From contig CAYGDP010000018.1 in assembly GCA_964348665.1 (NCBI GenBank), positions 1 to 64,000 of the forward strand: DNA of 64,000 nucleotides. Reading direction: 5' to 3'. Origin of the DNA: CAYGDP01 sp964348665. GTDB lineage: Bacteria; Verrucomicrobiota; Verrucomicrobiia; Palsa-1439; CAYGDP01. A model generated the notes under the pieces. It worked only from the letters and a program-made list of their open reading frames with translations, was not told the origin of the DNA and did no database searches. Numbering within the stretch: position 1 is the first letter of the stretch; each line of letters opens with the position of its first letter. The position numbers were made by a program, and so were the translations under genes. Below are positions 31,133-39,393 of this stretch, piece by piece.

Positions 31133-31155
31133 AGCGGACGCATGCTCAATTGCCG

Positions 31156-31572
31156 TTACTTTAACTCATTGGGGTTCGCGCCAACGGCGACGATGGAACA
31201 AGCGACGATGACATTCAGTTTGAGGTCGGTGGCGCGGTCGATGATATCGTCGCTTTCCGCGCCTGGATTGAGCCACAATTCACGGCAACCTTTTTTGGCG
31301 ATTTCAGGCAACAGACGCAATCCAACGGCGGGAGGGACATAGATGCTTACGCGGTCGAGGTGCGCAATGGGAATATCGGAGATGGACCTGTAGGTAGCCA
31401 AACCTTCGATGGTTTTTTCCGTCGGATGAACGGGATAGACGTCCCAGCCTTCCTGAAGATAGGCGCGGACAGATTTATTGCCGAACTTCGAGCGGTCATT
31501 GGACGCGCCGATGACAGCGATCGTCAGTTTGGCGGAAGGAGTGGAGGGAGGCGAGGATTCGAGGCTAGGCAT
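31156..31572 (-). CDS. CoA-binding domain protein (YccU-like)
   Basis: 138 residues forming a single Rossmann-like CoA-binding domain (PF13380 type): IAVIGASNDRSKFGNKSVRAY with the nucleotide loop, GWDVYPVHPTEKTIEG, RVSIYVPPAVGLRLLPEI, ELWLNPGAESDDII and a C-terminal VIVACSIVAVGANP. Members resemble the N-terminus of succinyl-CoA synthetase alpha, but no catalytic partner is present and their physiological role is poorly known. It is the last gene of the minus-strand run that starts with the Liv transporter, 46 bp after livF, so may be co-transcribed. It is convergent with uvrD. Confidence 0.88.
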   Translation of the reverse strand: MPSLESSPPSTPSAKLTIAVIGASNDRSKFGNKSVRAYLQEGWDVYPVHPTEKTIEGLATYRSISDIPIAHLDRVSIYVPPAVGLRLLPEIAKKGCRELWLNPGAESDDIIDRATDLKLNVIVACSIVAVGANPNELK

Positions 31573-31618
31573 TCCGGACCCTGTGGTTAAAACCCATGAT
31601 ATTCGGCAGAGACTCTGT

Positions 31619-32320
31619 TCATTCTCCTAGATATGCTTTCTTTACTTGCTCGCTCTTTAGCAAGTTCGCTCCGGTATCTTCAAGAACAATTTGTCCCGTT
31701 TGCATGACATATCCGCGATGAGCTATGGAGAGCGCCTGCCGTGCGTTTTGTTCGACCAGCAGGATCGTGACCCCTTCGCTGTTGATTTTGCGGATGGTGT
31801 GAAAAATCTGCGCCACCAACTTCGGCGCTAGCCCCAGGGATGGTTCATCAAGCAGCAACAGCCGAGGCTTTGCCATCAGGGCGCGTCCGATGGCAAGCAT
31901 TTGTTGTTCGCCGCCAGACAAGGTGCCTCCGAGCTGACTGCTGCGTTCTTGAAGGATGGGGAAGAGTTTGAAGACTTGCGCTAATTCGGCGTCCAAGCCG
32001 TTGTCACGCTGCGCAAACGCACCCATCTCCAAATTCTCGCGCACGGTGAGCCGCGGGAAGATACGCCGTCCTTCGGGTGCCTGCACGATGCCATGGGCGA
32101 CAATCTCGTGGGGAGACAGTTTTGAAATGTCCTGACCTTCGAACACGATCTTGCCGTCGCGGGCGCGGAAGATACCGCAGAGGGTCATCAGCGTCGTGGA
32201 CTTGCCCGCGCCGTTTGCGCCAAGCAGCGTCACGATTTCGCCCTTCTCCACTTTCAGTGAGATCCCGTGGAGAACTTCGATGGGGCCGTAACCGGCATGA
32301 AGCTTTGTGACAGTGAGCAT
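31619..32320 (-). CDS. livF: branched-chain amino-acid-type ABC transporter ATPase LivF
   Basis: 233 residues. Walker A is LLGANGAGKSTT (about 33-44), the Q-loop region APEGRRIFPRLTVRENLEMG is characteristic of LivF, the signature is LSGGEQQMLAIGRAL, Walker B LLLLDEPSLGLAP, and the switch His is replaced by Gln in LLVEQNARQ, which is normal for LivF. It partners with LivG below the LivH-LivM permease pair. It follows livG with a 76-bp gap occupied by an octamer hairpin. Substrates of this family include branched-chain amino acids, urea and amides; substrate not decidable here. Confidence 0.93.
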   Translation of the reverse strand: MLTVTKLHAGYGPIEVLHGISLKVEKGEIVTLLGANGAGKSTTLMTLCGIFRARDGKIVFEGQDISKLSPHEIVAHGIVQAPEGRRIFPRLTVRENLEMGAFAQRDNGLDAELAQVFKLFPILQERSSQLGGTLSGGEQQMLAIGRALMAKPRLLLLDEPSLGLAPKLVAQIFHTIRKINSEGVTILLVEQNARQALSIAHRGYVMQTGQIVLEDTGANLLKSEQVKKAYLGE

Positions 32321-32334
32321 TTGTTAGGCCGTTG

Positions 32335-32398
32335 AATCGGTACATAGTTAAAATGTTGAATCGGTTTTGAGTTTCAACGATTTAACCATTTAACGATT
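32335..32398. repeat. octamer-built hairpin, copy 2 (between livG and livF)
   Basis: The left arm (32335-32361) and right arm (32372-32398), 27 nt each, match as inverted copies at 21 of 27 positions around a 10-nt loop. The units are again variants of (C/G)GTTRAAT. The right arm touches the livG stop codon region at 32397. It interrupts an otherwise tightly packed operon. Confidence 0.75.
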
Positions 32399-33425
32399 AT
32401 CCCTCCTTTCCCAAATACGCCTCGATCACTTTGGGATTCCTCTGAACCTCAGCCGGCGTTCCCTCGGCTATCTTTTCGCCATGGTCAAGAACGGCGATGC
32501 GATCGGAGATGTTCATCACCAGGTTGATGTCATGTTCGATGAGGAGGACGGTAATCTCACGGTCGCGGATTTGGCGGATGAGTGTCATCAACGCCTGTGT
32601 CTCCACTGGGTTCATTCCTGCGGCGGGTTCGTCAAGAAGCAATAGCCGGGGCCGGAGAGCAAGCGCGCGGGCGATTTCGAGCCGTCGCTTGTGGCCATAG
32701 GGGAGATTCTCGGCAAGAGTACCTGCTTCCTGTTCCAGACCGACAAATCGCAATAATTCCTTCGCGGCAACGGTGGCATCGCGTCCTTCTCGCCAATAGG
32801 CGGGCAACCGCAACAACGCATCCCAGAAATGCGTGCGTAGCTGGGTATCCATGCCAATCAGGACGTTGTCGAGAGTGGTCATCTGATTAAAGAGGCGAAT
32901 GTTCTGAAACGTGCGTGCCAACCCCATGCGTGCCGAGACTTCGGGCGCACGTCGTCGTTCACGCCAGACAGCGAGAGTACCTCCGACGCCTAGCGCTGTG
33001 CCGATCAATGATGGCAAAGCGACTCTCGTAAGCGGTCGCTCGACGAGGTATCCGCCGGCTGACGCCAAGGCTTTACCCCAAGGGAACGATTGTTGGTAGA
33101 TGTAATTTGCTGTGACGGCTGTTTGCCAGAGTGAGTCGATATTTACCGCGAGAGTAAACCCAAGTCCGGTGATGAGACCGATCATTACGACGGCAAAGGC
33201 ATCGGCGGCAGTGAAAGGTTGAATCAATGCGCGGTCTTCCAGACGGATCTCGCCGTCCGTCGGTTCATAAATGCCTGTAACAGCGTTAAAAACGGTCGTT
33301 TTACCGGCGCCATTGGGGCCGATGAGCGAAAAAATTTTCTTTGGCGAGATTTCCGTCGAAAACGCGCTGACGGCGGTTAGACCGCCGAACCGCATGGTCA
33401 GGTTTTTGATTTCAAGAATGTTCAT
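32397..33425 (-). CDS. livG: LivG-type ABC ATPase with a large hydrophobic insertion
   Basis: 342 residues against about 255 in E. coli LivG. Motifs are intact and in one frame: Walker A LIGPNGAGKTT (34-44), Q-loop ARTFQNIRLF (170-179), signature NLPYGHKRRLEIARAL, Walker B LLLLDEPAAGMNP and switch His in LLIEHDI. Between GEIRLED (58-64) and GLARTFQ lies an insertion of about 90-100 residues containing two hydrophobic segments (about 75-95 and 136-153) linked by a soluble loop. This is where LivG normally has only a short loop. The insertion might tether the ATPase to the membrane. The gene overlaps livM by 14 bp. The family call is firm; the role of the insertion is unknown. Confidence 0.92.
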   Translation of the reverse strand: MNILEIKNLTMRFGGLTAVSAFSTEISPKKIFSLIGPNGAGKTTVFNAVTGIYEPTDGEIRLEDRALIQPFTAADAFAVVMIGLITGLGFTLAVNIDSLWQTAVTANYIYQQSFPWGKALASAGGYLVERPLTRVALPSLIGTALGVGGTLAVWRERRRAPEVSARMGLARTFQNIRLFNQMTTLDNVLIGMDTQLRTHFWDALLRLPAYWREGRDATVAAKELLRFVGLEQEAGTLAENLPYGHKRRLEIARALALRPRLLLLDEPAAGMNPVETQALMTLIRQIRDREITVLLIEHDINLVMNISDRIAVLDHGEKIAEGTPAEVQRNPKVIEAYLGKEG

Positions 33426-34440
33426 GGTGAAGTTCGGCTTTGATTTGTTTGGAAGGGAGTAATCCTTCTGGCCGGAAACGCATCATCAAAATAAGCGCGA
33501 GTCCGTAGAGCATGTATTTCCAGTTGCTTGGCGAGGTGAAAACGTTGGCGGTGCTTACGAGACCGTGGGCTTTGAGAAAATTACTGAGCGATTCGAGGAT
33601 GATGGAGTTGAATCCCATAATCAGGAGTGCGCCGAGCAGCACTCCGCCAATGCTGCCCATGCCACCCACGATCACAATGCAAAGTGTCATGACCGAGATT
33701 TGAAAATCGTACGTACCGGGTTCTGCGCTCGAACCGAGCATGCAAGCGAACAAAGCGCCCGCGAGCGCGCATTGCGCGGCACAAAGCGCGAAGGCCAGCA
33801 GCTTTAGTTTCATGGGAACGATTCCCATGCAAGAGGCGGCGAGTTCATCTTCGCGAATCGAAATCCACGCGCGCCCGATGCGCGAGCGTTCCAAGTTGCG
33901 ATTGAGCAACACGACAATCGTCAACAATCCAAGAAGGAGAAAATACCAGGGAAGATGATTCTCTGCGCCGAATTTGTAGCCGAATAGGTTGGGGGACGGA
34001 AGAGGGTTGATCCCCTGTGTGCCTTTCGTGATCGGCTCCAGGTTTTTCAAGACATCTTGCATGATCTCGCCAAAGCCGAGGGTAACGATCGCCAGATAAT
34101 CGCCCCGCAGACGCAACGTTGGAAGCCCCAACAAAAGACCCGCACCCAGTCCGATCATCACCGTGACGGCCGTCGCGCTCCAAAACCCGAGCTGAAACGG
34201 ATAGATATCACAGGTCAGAATCGCATAGCTGTAGGCGCCAAGTGCCATGAACGCCGCCACGCCAAGATTGAGCAATCCCGTGAAGCCGGTGAGGAGGTTC
34301 AACCCGAGACCGAGCAACGCGAAAATAAAAATGGGTCGCAGCTTGTCGCTTAATTGCCAGCCGGCGGGAAGGACCAGATCAAACAGCGGGAGCGCCGCTG
34401 CCGCCGCCAGAAACGCCCAGTGAAACTTCCAGGGCTTCAT
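33412..34440 (-). CDS. livM: Liv-type ABC permease LivM
   Basis: 342 residues from ATG at 34440, which overlaps the livH stop (ATGA) and excludes the longer open frame. About nine to ten membrane helices are present. The LivM landmarks are GLGLNLLTGFTGLLNLGVAAFMALGAY (about residues 39-65), LPTLRLRGDYLAIVTLGFGEI and the EAA-like loop GRAWISIREDELAASCMGI. It ends with FRPEGLLP, as usual. It forms the translocation pore with LivH. Confidence 0.93.
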   Translation of the reverse strand: MKPWKFHWAFLAAAAALPLFDLVLPAGWQLSDKLRPIFIFALLGLGLNLLTGFTGLLNLGVAAFMALGAYSYAILTCDIYPFQLGFWSATAVTVMIGLGAGLLLGLPTLRLRGDYLAIVTLGFGEIMQDVLKNLEPITKGTQGINPLPSPNLFGYKFGAENHLPWYFLLLGLLTIVVLLNRNLERSRIGRAWISIREDELAASCMGIVPMKLKLLAFALCAAQCALAGALFACMLGSSAEPGTYDFQISVMTLCIVIVGGMGSIGGVLLGALLIMGFNSIILESLSNFLKAHGLVSTANVFTSPSNWKYMLYGLALILMMRFRPEGLLPSKQIKAELHHEHS

Positions 34441-35387
34441 ACTTTTTCGCGCACCGCCTTTCCGAGAAGTCCCGATGGACGAAACACCAGCACGAGAATG
34501 AGAATGGCGAAGACCAATACGTTTGTCCAGCGGGTTGCGCCGTATTGATCGCAAAATGCGCGCGCCATGCCAATCAGAAGTCCGCCCAGCACGGCGCCTC
34601 GCAAATCGCCAATACCACCCAATACCGCCGCCGTGAACGCATCCATCCCCGTCTTGTAGCCCATTTGGAATTGGATGGTGTTGTTATAAAGGGAATAGAT
34701 CACGCTGGCCACCCCCGCCAAGGCTCCACCGATGAGAAACGTCTGGCCGATGACTCGATCCACGTCGATTCCCATAAGCCGCGCTGCCAGGCGATCCTGG
34801 GCGACAGCGCGCATTGCCTTTCCGGATCGGGTGCGATGCACAAACCAAGTCAATCCTATCATCAAGGGCACGGTAACGATGATCACCATGAAATCTTTTG
34901 CAGTGAACTGAACCTGCGCTTGCTCGCCCAGCAAATTTACATTCGGCACCAGGGAAGGAAAATCTTTCGGCGCGGCGGCCGCTCGTCCGCCGCCGAATAC
35001 ATCCATCGGCATCCCTCCCCAGAACAGGCCGAAGTTCATGAACACGAACGACACACCAATCGCGGAAACCAGCGGTGCGAGCCGCGGCGCTTCGCGCAAA
35101 TGACGATACGCCAGTCGGTCCACCAGCCAATTCAGTCCGCCACAAAAGAACGGCACGGCGACTAGCAGCGGTAAGACCCCCCACACATGATCCAATCCGA
35201 GCGCGCCAACCAAAGTCAGCGCCAGAAAACCGCCCAGCATGAACAAATCACCGTGGGCAAAATTGATCAGCTCGATGATGCCATACACCATCGTATAACC
35301 CAGCGCGATCAGTGCGATGATCGTTCCGTTCGAGAGGCCGATGATCAGTGTTTGCAAAAGCACTTCGAATGGTGACATTTCGCGCAT
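34437..35387 (-). CDS. livH: Liv-type ABC permease LivH
   Basis: 316 residues from ATG at 35387 (35378 is an alternative). About eight membrane helices are present. Family landmarks are GTIIALIALGYTMVYGIIELINFAHGDLFM (about residues 21-50), GKAMRAVAQDRLAARLMGID as the ATPase-contact loop, and AVLGGIGDLRGAVLGGLLIG. It ends in FRPSGLLGK. It is separated from livK by 232 bp containing a striking palindrome, and it overlaps livM by 4 bp. Confidence 0.93.
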   Translation of the reverse strand: MREMSPFEVLLQTLIIGLSNGTIIALIALGYTMVYGIIELINFAHGDLFMLGGFLALTLVGALGLDHVWGVLPLLVAVPFFCGGLNWLVDRLAYRHLREAPRLAPLVSAIGVSFVFMNFGLFWGGMPMDVFGGGRAAAAPKDFPSLVPNVNLLGEQAQVQFTAKDFMVIIVTVPLMIGLTWFVHRTRSGKAMRAVAQDRLAARLMGIDVDRVIGQTFLIGGALAGVASVIYSLYNNTIQFQMGYKTGMDAFTAAVLGGIGDLRGAVLGGLLIGMARAFCDQYGATRWTNVLVFAILILVLVFRPSGLLGKAVREKV

Positions 35388-35537
35388 CTTAGCGATGCGA
35401 GTCGGTGAGCGCGATAATTTTTTATGATGCCTGGCACATCGCTAGTTTCCCGCCAAATTGAGAGACCGAGAGACGGGGAACAAGTGCAATCGGGAACGGA
35501 AAATCGTATCGAGCGCCGCCCCGCACGAAATTTATGT

Positions 35538-35573
35538 ACCACTCAGATGCAACAATTGTTGCATTTAAGTGGT
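35538..35573. promoter_or_regulatory. nested perfect palindrome between livK and livH
   Basis: ATGCAACAATTGTTGCAT (35547-35564) is a perfect 18-bp palindrome. It is framed at three-base distance on both sides by ACCACT (35538-35543) and its complement AGTGGT (35568-35573). AT-rich, partly complementary flanks extend it. It lies 47 bases past the livK stop, so it could be an RNA hairpin that stabilises the livK message or limits read-through into livHMGF, or an operator. The symmetry is direct observation; the role is inference. Confidence 0.65.
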
Positions 35574-35619
35574 TAAATTAATTTAGAAGAAGCATCGGTG
35601 CATTTCTGGATTCGTTTCG

Positions 35620-36801
35620 TTATTGCCCTACTACTTTGACGGCGGTGAACTGCCCATTTTGAATGGTTTCAACAATCATCACTTTCAAGGTCGTATCTCC
35701 GTTCATGTCGAAGGACCACTTTCCCAGCGCCCCGTCGAAGTCGCGGATGCCGGCTATGGCTGCCCGGATGGCTTCACGGTCTTTTTTTCCCGCCCGTTTG
35801 ATGCCTTCCAGTGCGACCTTCGCGCTTTCGTATCCATACACCGCATAGCCTTCCGGTTCTGCCTTGAACTTTTTCTTGTACGACGCATAAAATTCTTTTC
35901 CTTTTCCCTTCAAGTCGCTTGGCGGCAAACCTCCGAACGTCACATACGTTTTTCCTTCGAGATTTTCTTTCCCCGCGGCCTCGATGAATGCATTCTCGCG
36001 ACACCCATCGGGAACCATCAATTTGACCTTCGCGCCGCCGGCGACGAGATCCTTGGCAAGTTGTCCCGCGTTGTTTTGCGTAGTGCCGCCAAAATAGACG
36101 AGATCGGCTCCTTCACTTTTGATCTTCGTAACCAGCGCCCTGTAGTTCGACGCTTTCGTGTCAATTCCTTCGTACCCCACGATTTCGAGGCCGAGCTTTG
36201 GCGCCGTGCGTTTGAAGACATCCGCGATGCCTTTTCCGTAAAGCTCCCGATCATGGAGAACGAATATTTTTTTTACCCCGATTTCCTTGGCAAACTGCGC
36301 GGCGACATCTCCCTGGATATCGTCAGCAGGGACCACACGGAAATAATTTACCTTACCCGAAGGCCGATAGACGGCAGGTTCGTTGGCTTCACCGAGACCG
36401 GGTTTTGTCAGGCCGGGATAGGTGTTGGCGGGACTGATCATGACGAGAGAGGCTTTATTGAGAACGGGCATTGAGATTTTTGCCGCACCGGAATTGTACG
36501 TGCCGATGTAACCCATTACATCGGCGTCTTTGACGGCTTTCTGCGCGTTGGCGGCTTCCAGCGCAGGGTCCCATTGACCGCGTTCGGGGGAGGCGTCATC
36601 CCAGTCTTCATAGGCGATGGTGAAGTTGCCCACTTTCCCGCCTACCTCTTCGATGGCCATTTTGATGCCGTTGACCATGGAAGTCGTTTGGGCGTTGGCA
36701 CTGCCCGTGCGCGGCAGGCTGGAGACGATTTTGATGGTTTCAGCGCGAGCGGATGTCAGGAGTCCCACGCTCAAGGCGATAATCAGCAATTTATTTTTCA
36801 T
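35620..36801 (-). CDS. livK: Liv-type periplasmic substrate-binding protein
   Basis: 393 residues from ATG at 36801, with GGAG eight bases upstream; the longer open frame lacks a ribosome site. The signal peptide is KNKLLIIALSVGLLTSARAE. The mature protein is a type I periplasmic-binding fold: IKIVSSLPRTGSANAQTTSMVN at the ligand cleft, VMGYIGTYNSGAAKISMPVLN, MISPANTYPGL, and KKIFVLHDRELYGKGIADVF. It would feed the LivHMGF importer. Ligand may be a branched-chain or other amino acid, amide or urea. The gene follows a Gfo/Idh dehydrogenase by 29 bp. Confidence 0.92.
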   Translation of the reverse strand: MKNKLLIIALSVGLLTSARAETIKIVSSLPRTGSANAQTTSMVNGIKMAIEEVGGKVGNFTIAYEDWDDASPERGQWDPALEAANAQKAVKDADVMGYIGTYNSGAAKISMPVLNKASLVMISPANTYPGLTKPGLGEANEPAVYRPSGKVNYFRVVPADDIQGDVAAQFAKEIGVKKIFVLHDRELYGKGIADVFKRTAPKLGLEIVGYEGIDTKASNYRALVTKIKSEGADLVYFGGTTQNNAGQLAKDLVAGGAKVKLMVPDGCRENAFIEAAGKENLEGKTYVTFGGLPPSDLKGKGKEFYASYKKKFKAEPEGYAVYGYESAKVALEGIKRAGKKDREAIRAAIAGIRDFDGALGKWSFDMNGDTTLKVMIVETIQNGQFTAVKVVGQ

Positions 36802-36830
36802 TTCTTCTCCTTGTTTGACGAGGTACCGGG

Positions 36831-37880
36831 TCAACGATTCAACGGAAGTTTTACCGCCCGCTTGGTTTTCGCTGATTTGTAAATTCCCAGAATGATTTCG
36901 ACGGCCTTGCGACCCTCGACGCCGGGGACGAGTGGCGAGCGACCCTCGCGAATTGCATCCACCATGTCTTGAAACTGTCGGCGATGACCTTCATGTTTGA
37001 TTTCGCGCGCACCCGCTCCGCCGCCTACGTCGCTGGCACTGAACTTTGCGCGAATGGCTTCATCCTCGGGCTTCTCGTCGGCAAATTTCCAACAAGCAAT
37101 CCGGTCGTCCTCTAAAATGACGGTGCCGCGATCGCCCGAAAGCTCGATGCGTTTGGCAAAGCCCGGCAACGCCGCGGTGGTGCCCTCGATAACCCCCAGT
37201 GCGCCGCTCTTGAAGCGCAGCGACGCCACCGCGACGTCTTCCACTTCGATTCGCTTATGCGCGCGCGTTGCGGTGAGCGCCGTGATTTCGCTCGGCATTC
37301 CCGCCAGCCATTGAAGCAGATCAATTGCATGGATGCTTTGGTTCATCAGAGCGCCGCCCCCATCCATTTCCCACGTCCCGCGCCAGCCACCGCTATCGTA
37401 GTAGTTCTGGTCGCGCCACCATTTGATATACGCATCGCATAACGTCAGCTTGCCGAGTCGGCCTTGTTCGACGGCGCGTTTGACCGTCTGCGCCCCTTCG
37501 CCGAAGCGCGACTGAAAAATGCCGGCAAATTTGACGCGGTGCCTTTTTGCCGCGGCGAGCATTGCATCAATGCGCTTGAGAGTGATCTCCAGCGGTTTTT
37601 CGCAAACGATGTGTTTGCGCGCGCGGGCGGCGTCGATCGCGATCTCGGCGTGCGCCCCGCTGGGGGTGGCAATGCAAACCACATCGAGGTCGTCGCGCGC
37701 GAGCATTTTGCGATAATCCGTGAAGCTCGCGCAGTTGTATTGTTCGGCCAACGCACGGACTTTTTGTTCGTTGCGGCTGGCAACGCCGATCAATCGGGCG
37801 CCGGTTACTTCTGTGAGCGCACTGGCGTGAACGCCGCCGATGTATCCGCAACCGACAATCCCAAAACCAAGAGATCGCAT
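36831..37880 (-). CDS. cytoplasmic Gfo/Idh/MocA family dehydrogenase
   Basis: 349 residues, no signal peptide. The N-terminal Rossmann motif is GIVGCGYIGGVHA. VCIATPSGAHAEIAIDAARA and CEKPLEITLKRID carry the family's catalytic Lys region. A GGGALMNQSIHAIDLLQWLAG helix supplies the substrate-site Asp/His pair. These enzymes oxidise or reduce sugars, inositols and related polyols with NAD(P). It heads the livK-livHMGF run on the minus strand, 29 bp from livK, so the importer might handle a substrate related to this enzyme; this link is only positional. Confidence 0.9.
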   Translation of the reverse strand: MRSLGFGIVGCGYIGGVHASALTEVTGARLIGVASRNEQKVRALAEQYNCASFTDYRKMLARDDLDVVCIATPSGAHAEIAIDAARARKHIVCEKPLEITLKRIDAMLAAAKRHRVKFAGIFQSRFGEGAQTVKRAVEQGRLGKLTLCDAYIKWWRDQNYYDSGGWRGTWEMDGGGALMNQSIHAIDLLQWLAGMPSEITALTATRAHKRIEVEDVAVASLRFKSGALGVIEGTTAALPGFAKRIELSGDRGTVILEDDRIACWKFADEKPEDEAIRAKFSASDVGGGAGAREIKHEGHRRQFQDMVDAIREGRSPLVPGVEGRKAVEIILGIYKSAKTKRAVKLPLNR

Positions 37881-37982
37881 GGGCCGGATTGTAGTGAGTT
37901 TGAGGCTAAAGTCAATTTCTAGGCTGCTGCAACTCTAGGTGAGCGACGTGGCGGTTTGTCTTGCGGCCAGGGTGATGACGTT

Positions 37983-37998
37983 CCGTTTGCGTAAACGG
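37983..37998. promoter_or_regulatory. inverted repeat in the Gfo/Idh-lpxC divergent promoter region
   Basis: CCGTTT (37983-37988), GCGT and AAACGG (37993-37998) form a perfect 6-bp inverted repeat 25 bp before the lpxC ATG in the only gap between the divergent Gfo/Idh and lpxC genes. It could be an operator. TATGCT follows at 38005-38010 but no matching -35 is evident. Confidence 0.35.
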
Positions 37999-38022
37999 CA
38001 AGCGTATGCTAGGAAAGACACA

Positions 38023-39390
38023 ATGACCAAGACACAGCAAACGATCAAGAAATCGGTGACGCTCTCGGGGATAGGGTTGCACACGGGAAATCGGGTGACG
38101 CTGACGATTCATCCCGCGCCGGTGGATGTGGGGATTGTGTTTGAGCGCGCGGACCTCGACGGGAAACCGCGCGTGGAAGCGCGAGTGGAGAACGTGGTGG
38201 AAACGACGCGCGGGACAACTTTGGGGAAGGGGACGGTGAAGGTTCATACCGTCGAGCATGTGCTCTCGGCGTTGGCGGCATTTGGCGTGGACAACGCGCG
38301 GGTGGAGATGAGCGCGAACGAACCGCCGATCGGAGACGGAAGCGCGCAGCCATTTGTCGAGTTGATTGAAAAGTCAGGAATCCAAACCCAATCGGCGGAA
38401 AAGCAGATTTTCGTCGTAACCGAGCCGCTGACGCTCAACGTTGGGGATTCCATGATGATTGCATTGCCGCTGGATGGAGCGAACCCTGGCACGCGTACCG
38501 GGGCAATTGGTTCGACGCTTCGCGTGAGCTGCACGCAAGCGGACAGCAAAAATAAATTCGTGCAATTTCTCTCGCTGGACGTGACGCTGGAATCGTATCT
38601 GAAAGAAGTGGCGCCGGCGCGAACATTTTGCGTGTATGAGGAAGTGGAGGCGCTCTTCAAGAATGGCTTGATCAAGGGCGGGAGTCTGGAGACGGCAATC
38701 ATCATTCGTGACGACGCGGTGCTCACCAAAGGAGCGCTGCGATTTGCAGACGAATTTGTGCGTCACAAGATTCTCGATATCATCGGCGATCTCTCGCTGT
38801 TGGGGCAGCCGTTGGCTGCGCACGTGATTGCGATTAAGCCGGGTCATACGGCGAACGCGGCGATGACCAAAGCGCTGTCTGCGCGGCGCGATGGACGCCC
38901 CGAACCCTTCGGCTCCGCGCAGGGCAGGCCGGGGGCAAAGAATGTGCCGGTGGAGACTCTCGGCGAGACGTTGAACGCGGAGCAAATTCGGAAAATATTG
39001 CCGCACCGGTATCCGTTTTTGCTAGTGGATCGGATAGTCAAGATTGAAGGCGATGAAAAAATCATTGGGCTGAAGAACGTGACCAATAACGAGCCTTATT
39101 TTCAGGGACATTTTCCAGGTCATCCGATTATGCCGGGGGTGTTACAAATCGAGGCGATGGCGCAGGTGGGGGGGATATTACTGATGAAAGGCGGGAAATA
39201 TAACGGCATGCAGACGTATCTGCTTTCGGTCGACAAAGCAAAATTTCGCCGTCCAGTTGTGCCGGGAGACCAACTGATGATCGAATGTCAATTGCTCAGG
39301 TCTCGTGGATCCACGATGAAAGTGGGCGGGGTTGCGAAGGTGAGTGATGAAATCGTGAGCGAAGCCGAGCTGATGTTTGCGGCGGTATAG
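38023..39390 (+). CDS. lpxC: bifunctional UDP-3-O-acyl-GlcNAc deacetylase / 3-hydroxyacyl-ACP dehydratase (LpxC-FabZ fusion)
   Basis: 455 residues from ATG at 38023, with AGGAAAG upstream. The N-terminal 285 residues are LpxC: VHTVEHVLSAL (Glu78, His79), IGDGSAQPFVE, FVRHKILDIIGDL (His248, Asp252) and GHTANAAM (His275), giving the zinc site and catalytic base. The C-terminal part from about residue 313 is FabZ: ILPHRYPFLLVDRI and EPYFQGHFPGHPIMPGVLQIEAMAQ (read as residues 357-381), with its catalytic His and Glu. LpxC commits UDP-acyl-GlcNAc to lipid A, and FabZ supplies acyl chains. This fusion is known from Bacteroidetes/Chlorobi and PVC bacteria. The linker (about 288-306) is encoded by a palindromic element. 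Confidence 0.95.
   Translation: MTKTQQTIKKSVTLSGIGLHTGNRVTLTIHPAPVDVGIVFERADLDGKPRVEARVENVVETTRGTTLGKGTVKVHTVEHVLSALAAFGVDNARVEMSANEPPIGDGSAQPFVELIEKSGIQTQSAEKQIFVVTEPLTLNVGDSMMIALPLDGANPGTRTGAIGSTLRVSCTQADSKNKFVQFLSLDVTLESYLKEVAPARTFCVYEEVEALFKNGLIKGGSLETAIIIRDDAVLTKGALRFADEFVRHKILDIIGDLSLLGQPLAAHVIAIKPGHTANAAMTKALSARRDGRPEPFGSAQGRPGAKNVPVETLGETLNAEQIRKILPHRYPFLLVDRIVKIEGDEKIIGLKNVTNNEPYFQGHFPGHPIMPGVLQIEAMAQVGGILLMKGGKYNGMQTYLLSVDKAKFRRPVVPGDQLMIECQLLRSRGSTMKVGGVAKVSDEIVSEAELMFAAV
38896..38935. repeat. in-frame palindromic element in the LpxC-FabZ linker
   Basis: CCCT (38905-38908) and AGGG (38921-38924) frame TCGGCTCCGCGC, with GCCCC and GGGGGC just outside. The word CCCTTCGGCTCCGC followed by AGGGCAGGC is a type of dispersed palindrome I associate with several environmental genomes. 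It encodes the flexible EPFGSAQGRPG peptide between the two enzyme domains and keeps the frame. Confidence 0.6.
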
Positions 39391-39393
39391 GCA

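Noticed and set aside
32931..33230. LivG insertion as a frameshift artefact
   Set aside because: Walker A upstream and the Q-loop, signature and Walker B downstream are in the same uninterrupted frame, and the inserted segment itself has membrane-helix character.
35623..36474. 283-codon plus-strand frame opposite livK
   Set aside because: Antisense shadow of a clear periplasmic binding protein gene with signal peptide and ribosome site.
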